A program made the translations under genes and the position numbers. Shown here piece after piece: positions 22,865-32,582 of a DNA stretch of 64,000 bases. The notes under the pieces are model-generated. The model was not told the DNA's origin. It worked only from the letters and a program-made list of their open reading frames with translations, and made no database searches. This DNA comes from K23-9 sp049680365 (GTDB lineage: Bacteria > Planctomycetota > Planctomycetia > Pirellulales > Pirellulaceae): assembly GCA_049680365.1 (NCBI GenBank), contig JBAUHQ010000430.1, positions 18,605-82,604 of the forward strand, read 5' to 3'. Each line of letters opens with the position of its first letter. Position 1 is the stretch's first letter.

Positions 22865-24769
22865 TCACGCCACGGCAACGGGGTCGCGTCGTTTTAGAAT
22901 GGATTCGATTTTCGATCGTGTTTGTGAGTGTGATGTTGTCATGCTCGTTGCACCGACTTTGCGAAACTTGACGAACAGCTTGTCGAAGTTCTTAAATTTG
23001 CCGAGACAGGAAACGATGACAGGCCCCGTATACCCTTGGCTGCGAATGGACTTACATAAGTAGCGAGCCTGAGCAAACCCGCCTTTCGGTAGGACGACAA
23101 TCACCACGACCGCCGGATCACGTCGCACGATCTGCCGCCCAACTTCTTCCGGCAGTGTTTCGTCATCGATGGTGTCAAGTTGATAAAGGGCTGCACCACT
23201 TAAACGCAAAAGATTCAGGGCTAGCGATTCGCTAAAGTGATGAGAAACGCAACCGATGACAGTCTGATCGCCTACGTCGCTGAATGGAGACTCTTCGGCA
23301 GAGGTCTCATCGCCTAAGTGAAGATAATCCTTGAGTTCCGAAATCAGTCCACCGACCAACGCGAACAGTCGATTTGCATCCGTGTCGCTCAGATGCTCGG
23401 CTTCTTGATCGAACCGAATCCGTTTGAGCGCGGGGATAAAAATTTCATCCGACGTTTTATCAAGATCGTTGTCGTCCGAGTATTTGAAAAGCAATTCTTT
23501 GGCGCGATGTTCGTCGCCTGCCAATAAACGCTGGTAAAAGCGCATCGACTCTTTGATTTTCACTTCCTCGCCCAGCAGCGTGGAAAGAACTTGGAAGCGT
23601 GGGACATACCGACCAAGCACGACCAAGCAAACCGTAAGCGGCGTCGAAAGCAACAGCCCGACTGGTCCCCAAAGCCATCCCCAAAACACCGCTGCCACAA
23701 TGACTGCGACTGCAGAAATGCCAGTGCTGGCTCCGTACAACCAGGGCTCCAATACGTTGTTGCTGACCAATTCCATCGCAACGATCAAACCCAAAACAGC
23801 CAGGGCCACGCTGTAGCCGGGGAACACCGACAGCGCGATGGCCAGCGGAAAGATCGCAGCCGCGGTCGGGCCAAGGTAGGGCACGAATCGAAGGCATGTC
23901 GCAAGCACCCCCCAGAGCATCGCGTTTGGGAAACTGCCGCTTTCCGTCAGCGTCCCGCCGATCACCGCCAGTCCGATGGTCAACACAAAACCGTAAGACG
24001 CGTTAACGATGGTTTGCGCAATCAGATACCGGCTGACTCGCCCCGCTGCCTCGTTCATGGCTTCTGTCGTGGTCACATAGTTTCCGTGACTAACGACGGA
24101 GATAATCCGATCGCGCAGATCTTCACGATGAATCAGCATGAAGAGAGCAAACACGCTCACAAGACCAGCAGTTGCCAGCGGCCCCAAAACCGTTCCCGCG
24201 GTCGTCGCCCAAGACGCAAGCGGAAGATCGCCATTCACTTCTTGAACAAAAAGTGGCGAGCGCGGCGTTGCGCCATCGTTAGTCGCTCTTACATCTTTGG
24301 TCGTTCTTGGCAGCACTTTGTCCGTAATGGACTGCAGAAGTGAACCTTCTTTTGAGGGCGTCGGATCAGCGTCCCCGTCGATTGCGTCGGAAACTTCATC
24401 AGCAAACTCTTCGAGCGATCCGCCGACGCCGGTGGTCATGCCCGCGACACTGCGCGCCTTTGTGACAAGTTCATCCTTATGTTTCGGTAGATCGCTGACC
24501 AGAGTGGACAGTTCGCGGCCAAGCAACGTGAATCCACCAGCGAGCAGGACAAATGCCAGAGCGGCCGTTGCAACCACAGCCATCACATTGGGAACGCCCC
24601 ATCGCTGTAGCCGATTGACGACGGGGCTAAGCAAGAATGAGAGCAGTAATCCGAGCGCTAGCGGAATGAACACGTCGCGGGCAAAGAAAAGCGCCGCGAC
24701 GATCAACACCACAGACAGCAGTTGGGCGACCGAAGCAATCGTCGCCAAATCGGATCTAGATTTCGCCAT
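22865..24769 (-). CDS. AI-2E family permease with C-terminal Rossmann/B12-binding-like domain
   Basis: 634 residues from the ATG at 24769. Residues ~15-390 are an AI-2E/PerM transporter: eight hydrophobic helices and the conserved FVPYLGPTAAA and NNVLEPWLYG. The C-terminal ~140 residues are soluble and look like a B12-binding-type alpha/beta fold: VIGCVSHHFSESLALNLL, PAVVVIVVLPKGG and YTGPVIVSCLG, without the cobalamin DxHxxG motif. Such fusions make the transporter longer than the usual ~350 residues. The transported compound is unknown. Confidence 0.85.
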   Translation of the reverse strand: MAKSRSDLATIASVAQLLSVVLIVAALFFARDVFIPLALGLLLSFLLSPVVNRLQRWGVPNVMAVVATAALAFVLLAGGFTLLGRELSTLVSDLPKHKDELVTKARSVAGMTTGVGGSLEEFADEVSDAIDGDADPTPSKEGSLLQSITDKVLPRTTKDVRATNDGATPRSPLFVQEVNGDLPLASWATTAGTVLGPLATAGLVSVFALFMLIHREDLRDRIISVVSHGNYVTTTEAMNEAAGRVSRYLIAQTIVNASYGFVLTIGLAVIGGTLTESGSFPNAMLWGVLATCLRFVPYLGPTAAAIFPLAIALSVFPGYSVALAVLGLIVAMELVSNNVLEPWLYGASTGISAVAVIVAAVFWGWLWGPVGLLLSTPLTVCLVVLGRYVPRFQVLSTLLGEEVKIKESMRFYQRLLAGDEHRAKELLFKYSDDNDLDKTSDEIFIPALKRIRFDQEAEHLSDTDANRLFALVGGLISELKDYLHLGDETSAEESPFSDVGDQTVIGCVSHHFSESLALNLLRLSGAALYQLDTIDDETLPEEVGRQIVRRDPAVVVIVVLPKGGFAQARYLCKSIRSQGYTGPVIVSCLGKFKNFDKLFVKFRKVGATSMTTSHSQTRSKIESILKRRDPVAVA

Positions 24770-24882
24770 TGAAGGAATCAAGCCAACGAGTGCGACGGGA
24801 AGTCTTGCAGAGTTTGATCACGTCCTACTCCGAGGGGCAATCGCGATGCCTACCCGTCGCGGTCGTCGAACGTAAACGTTGC

Positions 24883-25353
24883 CTATTTGCTCTTGTAGGC
24901 GTCGCGGAGGTCACGAACCTTATCGTGGCCGGCTTTGACCTTTGCGTATTGCGCGGTCAACACGTCGTTCATCGCGCTGCCGGCGGTTTCCTTCAACACG
25001 TCTTCGTAGGCTTCTTTGATATGATCCTCGCCGCGCTCCGCTTCGATCAGGATCACGTAGGGATCGCCACCGTTGATCTTGCTGCGGATGTTGATCCAGA
25101 TGCGGTGAGTCTTGGCGGCAACACTGCCGTCGTCTTCCGCTTCTGTGCCATTAAACTCGACGTGTTTCTGCAGCTCAGTTGCCATCGCTGAGCGCTCGTC
25201 GCCTAACTGCTTGAACAAGACCTTCAGGTTCGAATCGTCGATCTCTTCGGCGGACTCATGAAATCCGTTATAGGAGTCGATGTTCGCCCGAATCAGCTTT
25301 TGGAGTTTGTTAATGGTGGCTTCGTTAAGGTCGGCCTTTGTTTCGAGTGACAT
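24883..25353 (-). CDS. PA2169/DUF2383 four-helix-bundle protein
   Basis: 156 residues. The family pattern is visible: LNKLIRANIDSYNGFHESAEE-type first helix, LFKQLGDERSAMATELQ, THRIWINIRSKINGGD and ILIEAERGEDHIKEAYEDVL. It is a ferritin-like helical bundle of unknown function often found beside stress genes. A Shine-Dalgarno-like GGGAA precedes the ATG. It diverges from the 26 kb signalling gene. Confidence 0.88.
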   Translation of the reverse strand: MSLETKADLNEATINKLQKLIRANIDSYNGFHESAEEIDDSNLKVLFKQLGDERSAMATELQKHVEFNGTEAEDDGSVAAKTHRIWINIRSKINGGDPYVILIEAERGEDHIKEAYEDVLKETAGSAMNDVLTAQYAKVKAGHDKVRDLRDAYKSK

Positions 25354-25735
25354 TGTCGGTTCCCGTGAGAAAGTGGTTGCTTGAGGAGCACTCGCGACAC
25401 CCGCGGTGCTTATCTACCGAACAACGCAAACACCGTGCCGGATCGGTTCAGCCATTGGCAAACCTCGCTAGGATTGGCTTCAATCGCCCGGCAGACAACA
25501 CTCCATCGCCACCAGCTGCCAGCTTCTTGGCCGTACTGAGCTCAAAAGCTGGCAGCTTGTGGCACCGTTTCACGCGATTAGTCGTGTGGACTTCAACAAG
25601 ACCGATCATCGATCAGCGTGGTGCCGAATCGACCAACACCACTCATTCCCAACCGATTCCGACTGGGCGTCTGATTGACCTGCTAGGGAAAGTCGCGTTC
25701 AATCACCTGCGTCGGGGCTTTGTTAACGATTGCGA
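25354..25735. other. Gene-free stretch with one repeat
   Basis: Apart from the repeat at 25505-25565 I see no credible gene. Open frames here lack codon bias, start signals and recognisable motifs. Confidence 0.5.
25505..25565. repeat. REP/BIME-like repeat (paired type A)
   Basis: GCCACCAGCTGCCAGCTTC is paired with AAAAGCTGGCAGCTTGTGGC. Confidence 0.8.
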
Positions 25736-25973
25736 ATGGGAGTTCGTATTTCAGCCAAAGAAAAGCAAACGCAGCCGCAGTTTGCAGGTATCGTGCGAGT
25801 TGGTGAAGCGGCTGAGTTCTTAGGCGTGTGCAAAGAGACGCTTCGCAACTGGAATCGCTCAATCAGGTTCGTCCCCGAACGCAAGCCTGTCACGAGCTAC
25901 CGATACGATAAGAGAAGCGGACTTGGAAAGGTTCTTCAAGAAAATCCAAGAAAATCGTCGAGGAACGCAGTGA
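25736..25973 (+). pseudogene. MerR/excisionase-type HTH protein, frameshifted
   Basis: The first frame encodes VGEAAEFLGVCKETLRNWNR and then YRYDKR, the usual helix-turn-helix and wing of small MerR-like proteins. At about 25915 the conserved continuation jumps to another frame, reading DLERFFKKIQENRRGTQ before a TGA at 25971. In the original frame the reading runs into a REP-like repeat. A one-base indel is the simplest cause. The regulator is probably inactive, though the HTH itself would still be made. Confidence 0.6.
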
Positions 25974-26004
25974 TTCCCTGCAAAGAACGAGAATCACCTA
26001 CGGC

Positions 26005-26067
26005 CGTAGCCACAAGCTGCCAGCTTGTCGGCTTGATACTGATCACAAGCTGGCAGCTTGTAGCTAA
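26005..26067. repeat. REP/BIME-like repeat (paired type A), near-perfect
   Basis: CGTAGCCACAAGCTGCCAGC with TTGTCG, then ATCACAAGCTGGCAGCTTG with TAGC. It ends 16 bases before the start codon of the giant kinase and may affect its leader mRNA. Confidence 0.85.
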
Positions 26068-26082
26068 GGGTGAGGGACTGGA

Positions 26083-29000
26083 ATGAACAAACAAACGACA
26101 GATGTCCCGCTCGTTGTGGGCGTGGGAGCCTCGGCCGGTGGGTTGGAGGCGTTTACCGACCTACTGAAAGCTCTGGGCGATGAGCCCGGGTTGGCGATCG
26201 TATTCGTCCAGCATCGCAATGCGACGACCAAGTCATTGCTGGCTAAATTGCTTGGAGGCAGTACGGCGATGGAGATCATCGAGGTTTCTGCTCGAACGAA
26301 AGTCCAAGCAAACACAGTCTACCTTTGCCCACCCAAAAAACTATTGACGCTCGGCAAAGGATCGCTGAATGTCCAGGACGATGCCAGCAAGGAACGTCAA
26401 CCCACTTCCATCGACCATTTCTTTCACTCGATCGCCGAAGACCAAGGCGAACGTGGGTTGGGCGTGATTTTGTCTGGCGCAGGCAGTGATGGAACGTTGG
26501 GACTGAAAGCGATTAATGATTGCGGTGGCATGACGTTCTCGCAAGATTCCCAATCGGCCAAGTACGATTCGATGCCGCGCAACGCCGCCACCACAGGCGT
26601 TGCGGATCACGTCATGCCGCCCGCTGGAATCGCGGCAGAGTTATTGAAGTACGCTGATTACTTGACCACTGCACAAGTTCAGTTGCAGGGAAAATTGCTA
26701 GCGCAGAGTATTGAGAACGCGATCCCCGACATCGCTGAAACGCTTCTGCAAGCGACCGGGCACAATTTCCAGCACTATAAACTGAGCACACTCGGGCGTC
26801 GCATCCAGCGCCGCATGCAAGTTTTGAAGATTCCTCATGTCGACGACTATCTAAAGTTACTTAAACGCGACAGCGATGAAACACAAAACTTATTTCGCGA
26901 ACTGTTGATTAGTGTGACCGCGTTCTTCCGCGATCCCGAATCGTTCGAGCGGTTGACCGAAGAAGTTCTGCCAAAGCTGTTTCAAAATCGCAACGCGGAT
27001 GATCCAGTTCGTATTTGGGTTGCAGGATGTGCGACCGGCGAAGAAGCCTACACGATCGCAATCCTTTGCCGCGAGTTTCTAGACCGCAGCCACGAGTTGC
27101 CAGCGTGTGGCTACGGGGACGCGACCTACCAAATTTTTGCCAGCGACATTGACGAACGTGCGCTCTCGATTGCTCGGCAAGCCGCTTACCCAGTCGGAAT
27201 TACAGAGAACGTTAGCGAAGACCGTCTGGGAAATTTCTTCATAAAGAAAGGCAACCGCTATCACATCAAAAAGGAAATTCGCGAGACCGTGTTGTTCTCG
27301 CCTCACAACCTGATTAGCGATCCGCCGTTCTCGCGACTCGACTTGCTCTCGTGCCGCAACTTGCTGATCTACCTCGGTCCGCATTTGCAAAAGAAACTGA
27401 TCCCTCTGTTTCACTACGCACTTCGTCCCAATGGGTATCTGTTTCTTGGTCCCAGTGAGAGCATTTCGACTCACGGCGAGCTATTCCGCAGCGTCGACGC
27501 GAAGCATCGTATCAGCCAACGAAAGGGAACTGCGATAGCGCGCAGTGCTCCCCTTGCCATTCAAACACCGACTGGCGGATTGGTGCGTCCGCCCGGCAGT
27601 TCGCCGCTGGACGACGACAAGACTGACGTCGTTCAGGTCATGCAACGGATCATCCTGGACGAGTTCGCTCCGAAATCTGTTGTTGTTGACGAGGAAGGGC
27701 AAGTGATTTGTTCGTCGGGCGAAACGAACAAGTATCTTTCGACCGGTGAAGGTGCCTACCAAAACAATATTGTGAAGATGGCACGGCGTGGCTTGCGAAT
27801 TGGTTTGCGAGCGGCATTGCTGGAGGCGAAAACAAAACGCCGACGAGTGACGCATGAAAACGTTTCGGTTCAAACCGCAGACGGCAAGCAGCGGGTAATG
27901 TTGACGGTACAACCGATGATGCGACTGGGCGAAGACACCGGACTGTTCATCGTTGTGTTTCATGATGTGGGCCTGCCGTTGGACTTAAGCATCAACCCAC
28001 CAGGCGTCGAAGACCAACTGGCCGAAGATGGCAAAATCGACCGCCAAACCGAGTTAATGATTGAACAACTCGAACGGGAGCTTGCAACCACGCGCGACGA
28101 TCTTGACAACACGATGCAGGAAATGGAAACGGCAAATGAGGAGTTAAAGTCGTCCAACGAAGAACTCCTGTCGATGAACGAAGAGCTTCAATCGGCAAAT
28201 GAAGAGCTGGAGACTTCCAAAGAAGAGATTCGTAGTGGAAGTGACGCGATTGCTCGAGCAAACACCGATTTAGAAAACCTCCTTCGTAGCACTCGCATCG
28301 CCACGATTTTCATGGATGACGATTTTGTCATTCGCAGCTTTACATCTGCTGCGACCGAGATTTATGGTTTGATCCCGACCGATATCGGGCGTCCGTTGAC
28401 ACAGATCGTTCCCAACGTGGACGAGATGCCGCCGCTGCCAAGAACCGAGTCGCTCAGTGTTGACTCTCCGATTGAGCACACGATTGTGGCCCATGACGGC
28501 CGGTCGTACATTCGCCGTGTCTTGCCGTACCAGTCGCCTGGGGGCGGTAACGATGGCATCGTGGTGACGTTCAATGATGTGACGGATCTTGCAGTTAGCA
28601 AAAACCAACTTGCCCAGCGAGAATCGCGATTGGCGTCTCTGATTAGCTCCACGGCAGAAGGAATCTACGGGATCGACCTCGACGGCATCTGCACCTTTGC
28701 AAACAAAGCCTGCGCGAACCTGCTCGGCTATGACGATCCCGACGAACTACTCGGTCGACAGATGCACGAATTGATTCACTCCAGGCGAAACGATGGTTCG
28801 CCCTACCCGAATCAGGAGTGCCATATCTACAAAGCATACCGCGATGGGACGAAGATCCATGTGGATGATGAGGTTTTCTGGCGTGCTGATGACACGTCAT
28901 TTCCAGCCGAGTATTGGTCCTATCCTCAGGTGCTTGATGGTAAGACCGTCGGTTGCGTCGTCACGTTTTTGGACATCACGGAGCGAAAGCGGGCGGAAAC

Positions 29001-32000
29001 AGAACTGGCTGACGCAAAAACTCGGCTTGAAATCTCACTTCAAGTCAGCGACGTTGCACCGTGGAGCTGGGACATCCAAACGAACGCCCCAGTTGCTAAT
29101 CCGATGTTGAACAAGCTATTCGGGTTCGACGAAAATGCATGTCCGGCACTCGATGAGTTTCTGGAACGTATCGACGAATCAGCTCGGGAAAAAGTCTCCG
29201 CCGCCATCGAGCGGTCGACGAAGAACGGCGACGTCTACGACGAAGAGTATCCGGTCTGCTGGCCGAATGGTGAGCAGCGCCACGTTCGTGCACGTGGCCG
29301 AGTTCGCACAAACTGCCATGGTGAGATCGAAGATTTCTTTGGCGTGGTGGTGGACATCACAGAGCGTAAGATGCGCGAACTAGATATCGCAGAGCGTGAA
29401 GCTCACTTGCGACGCGTGATCGACAATCAACTTGGATTCGTCGGTGTTCTTGATACGGATGGAACACTCCTGGAGGCCAATGCGACCGCGTTGCTAGCAG
29501 CAGGACTCAACCGTGACGACGTGATCGGAAAGAAATTCTGGGATTGTTATTGGTGGAACTACGACGACGTTGTCTCAAAGCGATTGGAAAACAGCATTCA
29601 GCAAGCCTTAAATGGCGAAGACGTTCGTTACGACGAAGTCATCTGTGTCGCTGGCGGCGAGAGAACGTCGATTGATTTTATGATCCGTCCGGTTCGCGAT
29701 GCGGATGGCGAAATCACTCACTTGATTCCGTCAGGCGTCGATATCAGCGAACGCAAGAGAGCGGAGAATGAAGTCCTCAATCGTGAACAGCGTCTCCAAC
29801 TTGCGTTGGACTCGGGAGGGATGGGTTTGTGGGAATGGGATATAGCGACCGACCATATTACTTGGTCGGATCAGATGTTCGCGATGTTCGGCTACACCCC
29901 CGAGGACTTCGACCCAAGCAAGGCGGGATTCTTAAAGGTCGTTCATCCAGACGACCGACCGATGCTGCAGAAAATGATTCAGTCTGCGTTTACTGGAACG
30001 TGCCAAACCCATGAAGTCGACTTTCGGGTGATACGTGGTACGGACAAGTCGGACGTGTGGACGCTTAGTCGTGGATCGATTTATCGCGATCCCGATGGCA
30101 AACCTTTGTCAATCGTCAGTGTCGCCGTTGATGTCACTCAACGCAAACAATGGGAAACCGACCTGATTGATCGCGAAGCGCATCTTCGCCGCGTCATCAA
30201 CAATCAACTGGGACTTGTTGGCGTGATCGACCGCAGTGGTATCCTGCTGGAAGTCGACGAACGCTCTTTGGAGATTGCTCGAACACGCCGCGAAGATGTG
30301 ATTGGCAAGCCTTTTGCAGATGCGCCGTGGTGGAACTACAACCCTGCGGTTGCGCAGCAAATGCGAGACGCGATGCAACGCGCCTATGAAGGTGAAGTGG
30401 TGCGGTACGATGTGTCGCTGTTCGCATCCGGCAGCGAGGGTGTAATGATCGACTTTATGATCTCACCCGTTTTCGACGCTGATGGCAACGTTGAATACTT
30501 GATTCCTTCGGGAGTGGATATTCGTGAGCGGGTGAAAATCGAAAAGGAACAGCGTTCTGTCACTCGTCGCATGAGGATGGCCTTGCGAGCAGGCCGGATG
30601 GCGGCGTGGGAATGGACGCCGGCCAAGAGCATCTGGACACCCGAGTTGTACGAACTACTGGGTATCGATTCGGATCAGGAAGCGAACTCAGACTTGTTCT
30701 TCTCGTTGGTTCATCCCGAAGACGTCGAACCGTTGAAGAAGTCGTGGCAAAGAGCGATCGAGGGTACAGACACGTACGATAGCGAATTCCGAATCATTCG
30801 GCCTGACGGCCAAATTAGGTGGACCAATGGGCTAGGTGAAGTGGTTCGCGATAAGGCCGGCAAGGTTGTCCGCATGCATGGTGTGAATTGGGATTCGACG
30901 AAAGATCATTTGCAGGCTGAGGCTCTGCGGGTGAGCGAACGCCGCGCGCTGGCAGCCAATGCTTCGAAGAGCGAATTTCTGGCTAATATGTCTCACGAGA
31001 TCCGCACGCCGATGACAGCAATTCTTGGCTACACCGATCTCGTTGCCGAAATGGTCGACAATTCCGAAGCTCTTTCACACTTGCGAACGATCCGCCGCAA
31101 CGGCGATTTTCTTTTGGACATCATCAACGACATTTTGGACTTGTCGAAGATCGAAGCGGGCAAGTTGGACATCAGCGAAGAGCGTTTTTCACCACAACGG
31201 TTGGTCGAAGACGTGCGAAGCATCATGGAAGTTCGAGCGAAGGAGGATAACTTAACTCTGGATGTGGAGTATCGCGGCAAGATTCCAACGGTGATTCAGA
31301 GTGATGCCAAGCGATTGAGGCAGATCCTGATTAACTTGGTTGGCAACGCGATCAAGTTCACGAAGGAGGGCAGCGTTAAGATCATTGTCCAATGCGAACC
31401 CAAGCAGCGTCAGATGAATTTTTCTATTGTGGACACTGGGATTGGGATGAGCGAGGCACAACAGAAGAATTTGTTTCAACCATTCTCCCAAGGCGACGGA
31501 AACGTCAATCGAGAGTTCGGTGGAACGGGTCTTGGGCTTGCGATCAGCAAGCGACTGACTGAAATGCTTGATGGTAAGATCGACCTCCAGAGCAAACTCG
31601 GTGAGGGCAGCACGTTTATCGTAACGATCGGAACTGGCGACCTTGATCACGTTGACATGATCGAACAGTCGCCCGATGCCGCTGCCCGGCAAACCGGTTC
31701 CACGAAAGACGCAATCCAACTTTGCTGCCACGTGTTGGTCGTCGATGATCGCCGTGACATCCGTTTCTTGAGCAAGCGTTTTCTAACCGCGGCTGGTGCG
31801 TCGGTGGAGGAGGCGGAAGACGGCGAATTGGCCGTCGCGGCGGTGACGTCTGCACTGGAAGTCGGAAAGGATATTGATTTGATCTTGCTGGACATGCAGA
31901 TGCCGAAGCTAGATGGGTACGAAACTGCGAAATCGCTACGTAGGCTCGGGTACTCCGGTCCCATCATCGCACTGACGGCCGACGCCATGCAGGGCGACAT

Positions 32001-32115
32001 GAATCGCTGCATCGAATCTGGCTGCAACGATTACCTCAGCAAACCCATCGACAAACAAGTCCTGTTGCAAAAGGTGAAGCAGTATGTGAACCCGCAGCCA
32101 CAAGCTGGCAGCTAG
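26083..32115 (+). CDS. CheB-CheR-PAS(x7)-histidine kinase-receiver hybrid
   Basis: 2010 residues. CheB methylesterase at ~1-190 (Ser17 in GASAGG, His44 in FVQH, Asp136 in AGSDGT). CheR methyltransferase at ~205-480 (RELLISVTAFFRD, WVAGCATGEEAY, SCRNLLIY). A coiled coil at ~660-726 is rich in NEEL repeats. About seven PAS/PAC units span ~726-1616. HisKA has His1638 in NMSHEIRTPM. The HATPase has NLVGNAIKF, DTGIGMS and GGTGLGLAIS. The receiver at ~1882-2003 has Asp1937 in LLDMQMP. Such proteins sense through PAS and use CheB/CheR parts outside chemotaxis. A REP-like repeat adds about 12 residues inside CheR, and the tail QPQAGS also comes from a repeat. Confidence 0.95.
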   Translation: MNKQTTDVPLVVGVGASAGGLEAFTDLLKALGDEPGLAIVFVQHRNATTKSLLAKLLGGSTAMEIIEVSARTKVQANTVYLCPPKKLLTLGKGSLNVQDDASKERQPTSIDHFFHSIAEDQGERGLGVILSGAGSDGTLGLKAINDCGGMTFSQDSQSAKYDSMPRNAATTGVADHVMPPAGIAAELLKYADYLTTAQVQLQGKLLAQSIENAIPDIAETLLQATGHNFQHYKLSTLGRRIQRRMQVLKIPHVDDYLKLLKRDSDETQNLFRELLISVTAFFRDPESFERLTEEVLPKLFQNRNADDPVRIWVAGCATGEEAYTIAILCREFLDRSHELPACGYGDATYQIFASDIDERALSIARQAAYPVGITENVSEDRLGNFFIKKGNRYHIKKEIRETVLFSPHNLISDPPFSRLDLLSCRNLLIYLGPHLQKKLIPLFHYALRPNGYLFLGPSESISTHGELFRSVDAKHRISQRKGTAIARSAPLAIQTPTGGLVRPPGSSPLDDDKTDVVQVMQRIILDEFAPKSVVVDEEGQVICSSGETNKYLSTGEGAYQNNIVKMARRGLRIGLRAALLEAKTKRRRVTHENVSVQTADGKQRVMLTVQPMMRLGEDTGLFIVVFHDVGLPLDLSINPPGVEDQLAEDGKIDRQTELMIEQLERELATTRDDLDNTMQEMETANEELKSSNEELLSMNEELQSANEELETSKEEIRSGSDAIARANTDLENLLRSTRIATIFMDDDFVIRSFTSAATEIYGLIPTDIGRPLTQIVPNVDEMPPLPRTESLSVDSPIEHTIVAHDGRSYIRRVLPYQSPGGGNDGIVVTFNDVTDLAVSKNQLAQRESRLASLISSTAEGIYGIDLDGICTFANKACANLLGYDDPDELLGRQMHELIHSRRNDGSPYPNQECHIYKAYRDGTKIHVDDEVFWRADDTSFPAEYWSYPQVLDGKTVGCVVTFLDITERKRAETELADAKTRLEISLQVSDVAPWSWDIQTNAPVANPMLNKLFGFDENACPALDEFLERIDESAREKVSAAIERSTKNGDVYDEEYPVCWPNGEQRHVRARGRVRTNCHGEIEDFFGVVVDITERKMRELDIAEREAHLRRVIDNQLGFVGVLDTDGTLLEANATALLAAGLNRDDVIGKKFWDCYWWNYDDVVSKRLENSIQQALNGEDVRYDEVICVAGGERTSIDFMIRPVRDADGEITHLIPSGVDISERKRAENEVLNREQRLQLALDSGGMGLWEWDIATDHITWSDQMFAMFGYTPEDFDPSKAGFLKVVHPDDRPMLQKMIQSAFTGTCQTHEVDFRVIRGTDKSDVWTLSRGSIYRDPDGKPLSIVSVAVDVTQRKQWETDLIDREAHLRRVINNQLGLVGVIDRSGILLEVDERSLEIARTRREDVIGKPFADAPWWNYNPAVAQQMRDAMQRAYEGEVVRYDVSLFASGSEGVMIDFMISPVFDADGNVEYLIPSGVDIRERVKIEKEQRSVTRRMRMALRAGRMAAWEWTPAKSIWTPELYELLGIDSDQEANSDLFFSLVHPEDVEPLKKSWQRAIEGTDTYDSEFRIIRPDGQIRWTNGLGEVVRDKAGKVVRMHGVNWDSTKDHLQAEALRVSERRALAANASKSEFLANMSHEIRTPMTAILGYTDLVAEMVDNSEALSHLRTIRRNGDFLLDIINDILDLSKIEAGKLDISEERFSPQRLVEDVRSIMEVRAKEDNLTLDVEYRGKIPTVIQSDAKRLRQILINLVGNAIKFTKEGSVKIIVQCEPKQRQMNFSIVDTGIGMSEAQQKNLFQPFSQGDGNVNREFGGTGLGLAISKRLTEMLDGKIDLQSKLGEGSTFIVTIGTGDLDHVDMIEQSPDAAARQTGSTKDAIQLCCHVLVVDDRRDIRFLSKRFLTAAGASVEEAEDGELAVAAVTSALEVGKDIDLILLDMQMPKLDGYETAKSLRRLGYSGPIIALTADAMQGDMNRCIESGCNDYLSKPIDKQVLLQKVKQYVNPQPQAGS
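27085..27119. repeat. REP-like repeat inside the CheR coding region
   Basis: CGCAGCCACGAGTTGCCAGC and GTGTGGCTACGGGGA match the type A palindrome. It is read through in frame as RSHELPACGYGD, between REFLD and ATYQIFASDID. Confidence 0.8.
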
Positions 32116-32127
32116 TGAGTGGTAGCC
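32093..32127. repeat. REP-like repeat forming the 3' end of the kinase gene
   Basis: CGCAGCCACAAGCTGGCAGC followed by TAGTGAG. The TAG is the stop codon of the kinase. Confidence 0.75.
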
Positions 32128-32177
32128 TTGACTCAACAAGCCGCACACTTGTGACTCCGGGAGTGCAGCCATTCCAA

Positions 32178-32345
32178 TTAAGCAGCAGGTCCACGACGTC
32201 CCAGGACCAGTCCAATAATGAACAGTACAAGAAACACAACAAACAAAACTTTTGCAATCCAAGCTGCGGTTCCCATGATGCCGGCGAAGCCGAGCACACC
32301 AGCGATCAAAGCGATTACTAAAAAGGTTAAAGCCCAACTCAACAT
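32178..32345 (-). CDS. DUF1328 small membrane protein
   Basis: 55 residues, starting MLSWALTFLVIALIAGVLGF and ending GLVLGRRGPAA. Two membrane helices with the GFAGIMGTAAWIAK centre are the hallmark of DUF1328 (YtjA-like) proteins. GGAG lies 6 bases upstream of the ATG. The family is about 55 residues long and widely found among stress-induced genes. Function unknown. Confidence 0.92.
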   Translation of the reverse strand: MLSWALTFLVIALIAGVLGFAGIMGTAAWIAKVLFVVFLVLFIIGLVLGRRGPAA

Positions 32346-32582
32346 GGCATTCTCCAAAGGTTAAATGGTTGATCTCGCCGCCGTGAACATCACTTCCTCG
32401 CGAGCGACATACTTGAAACGCGATTGCTGTGCCGAAACTCGAATCATGCGATATAATCGGAAAACAGCGATGTTTTTGGCCGGACACTGAGCGTTGGCAG
32501 GCCACGCTGGTCGCAAATCACGCACTTCACATGTCACCCTCTATCTGGTGATTCCTTGCTGGCAAGAAACGCCACCCCCTTT

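Noticed and set aside
23591..24343. Plus-strand open frame (250 codons)
   Set aside because: Antisense to the AI-2E permease; rich in Arg, Gln and Pro as is usual for shadow frames.
26083..32115. Chemotaxis cluster
   Set aside because: Despite CheB and CheR domains, no CheA, CheW, MCP or flagellar gene is present. The fusion to PAS and kinase domains indicates other signalling.
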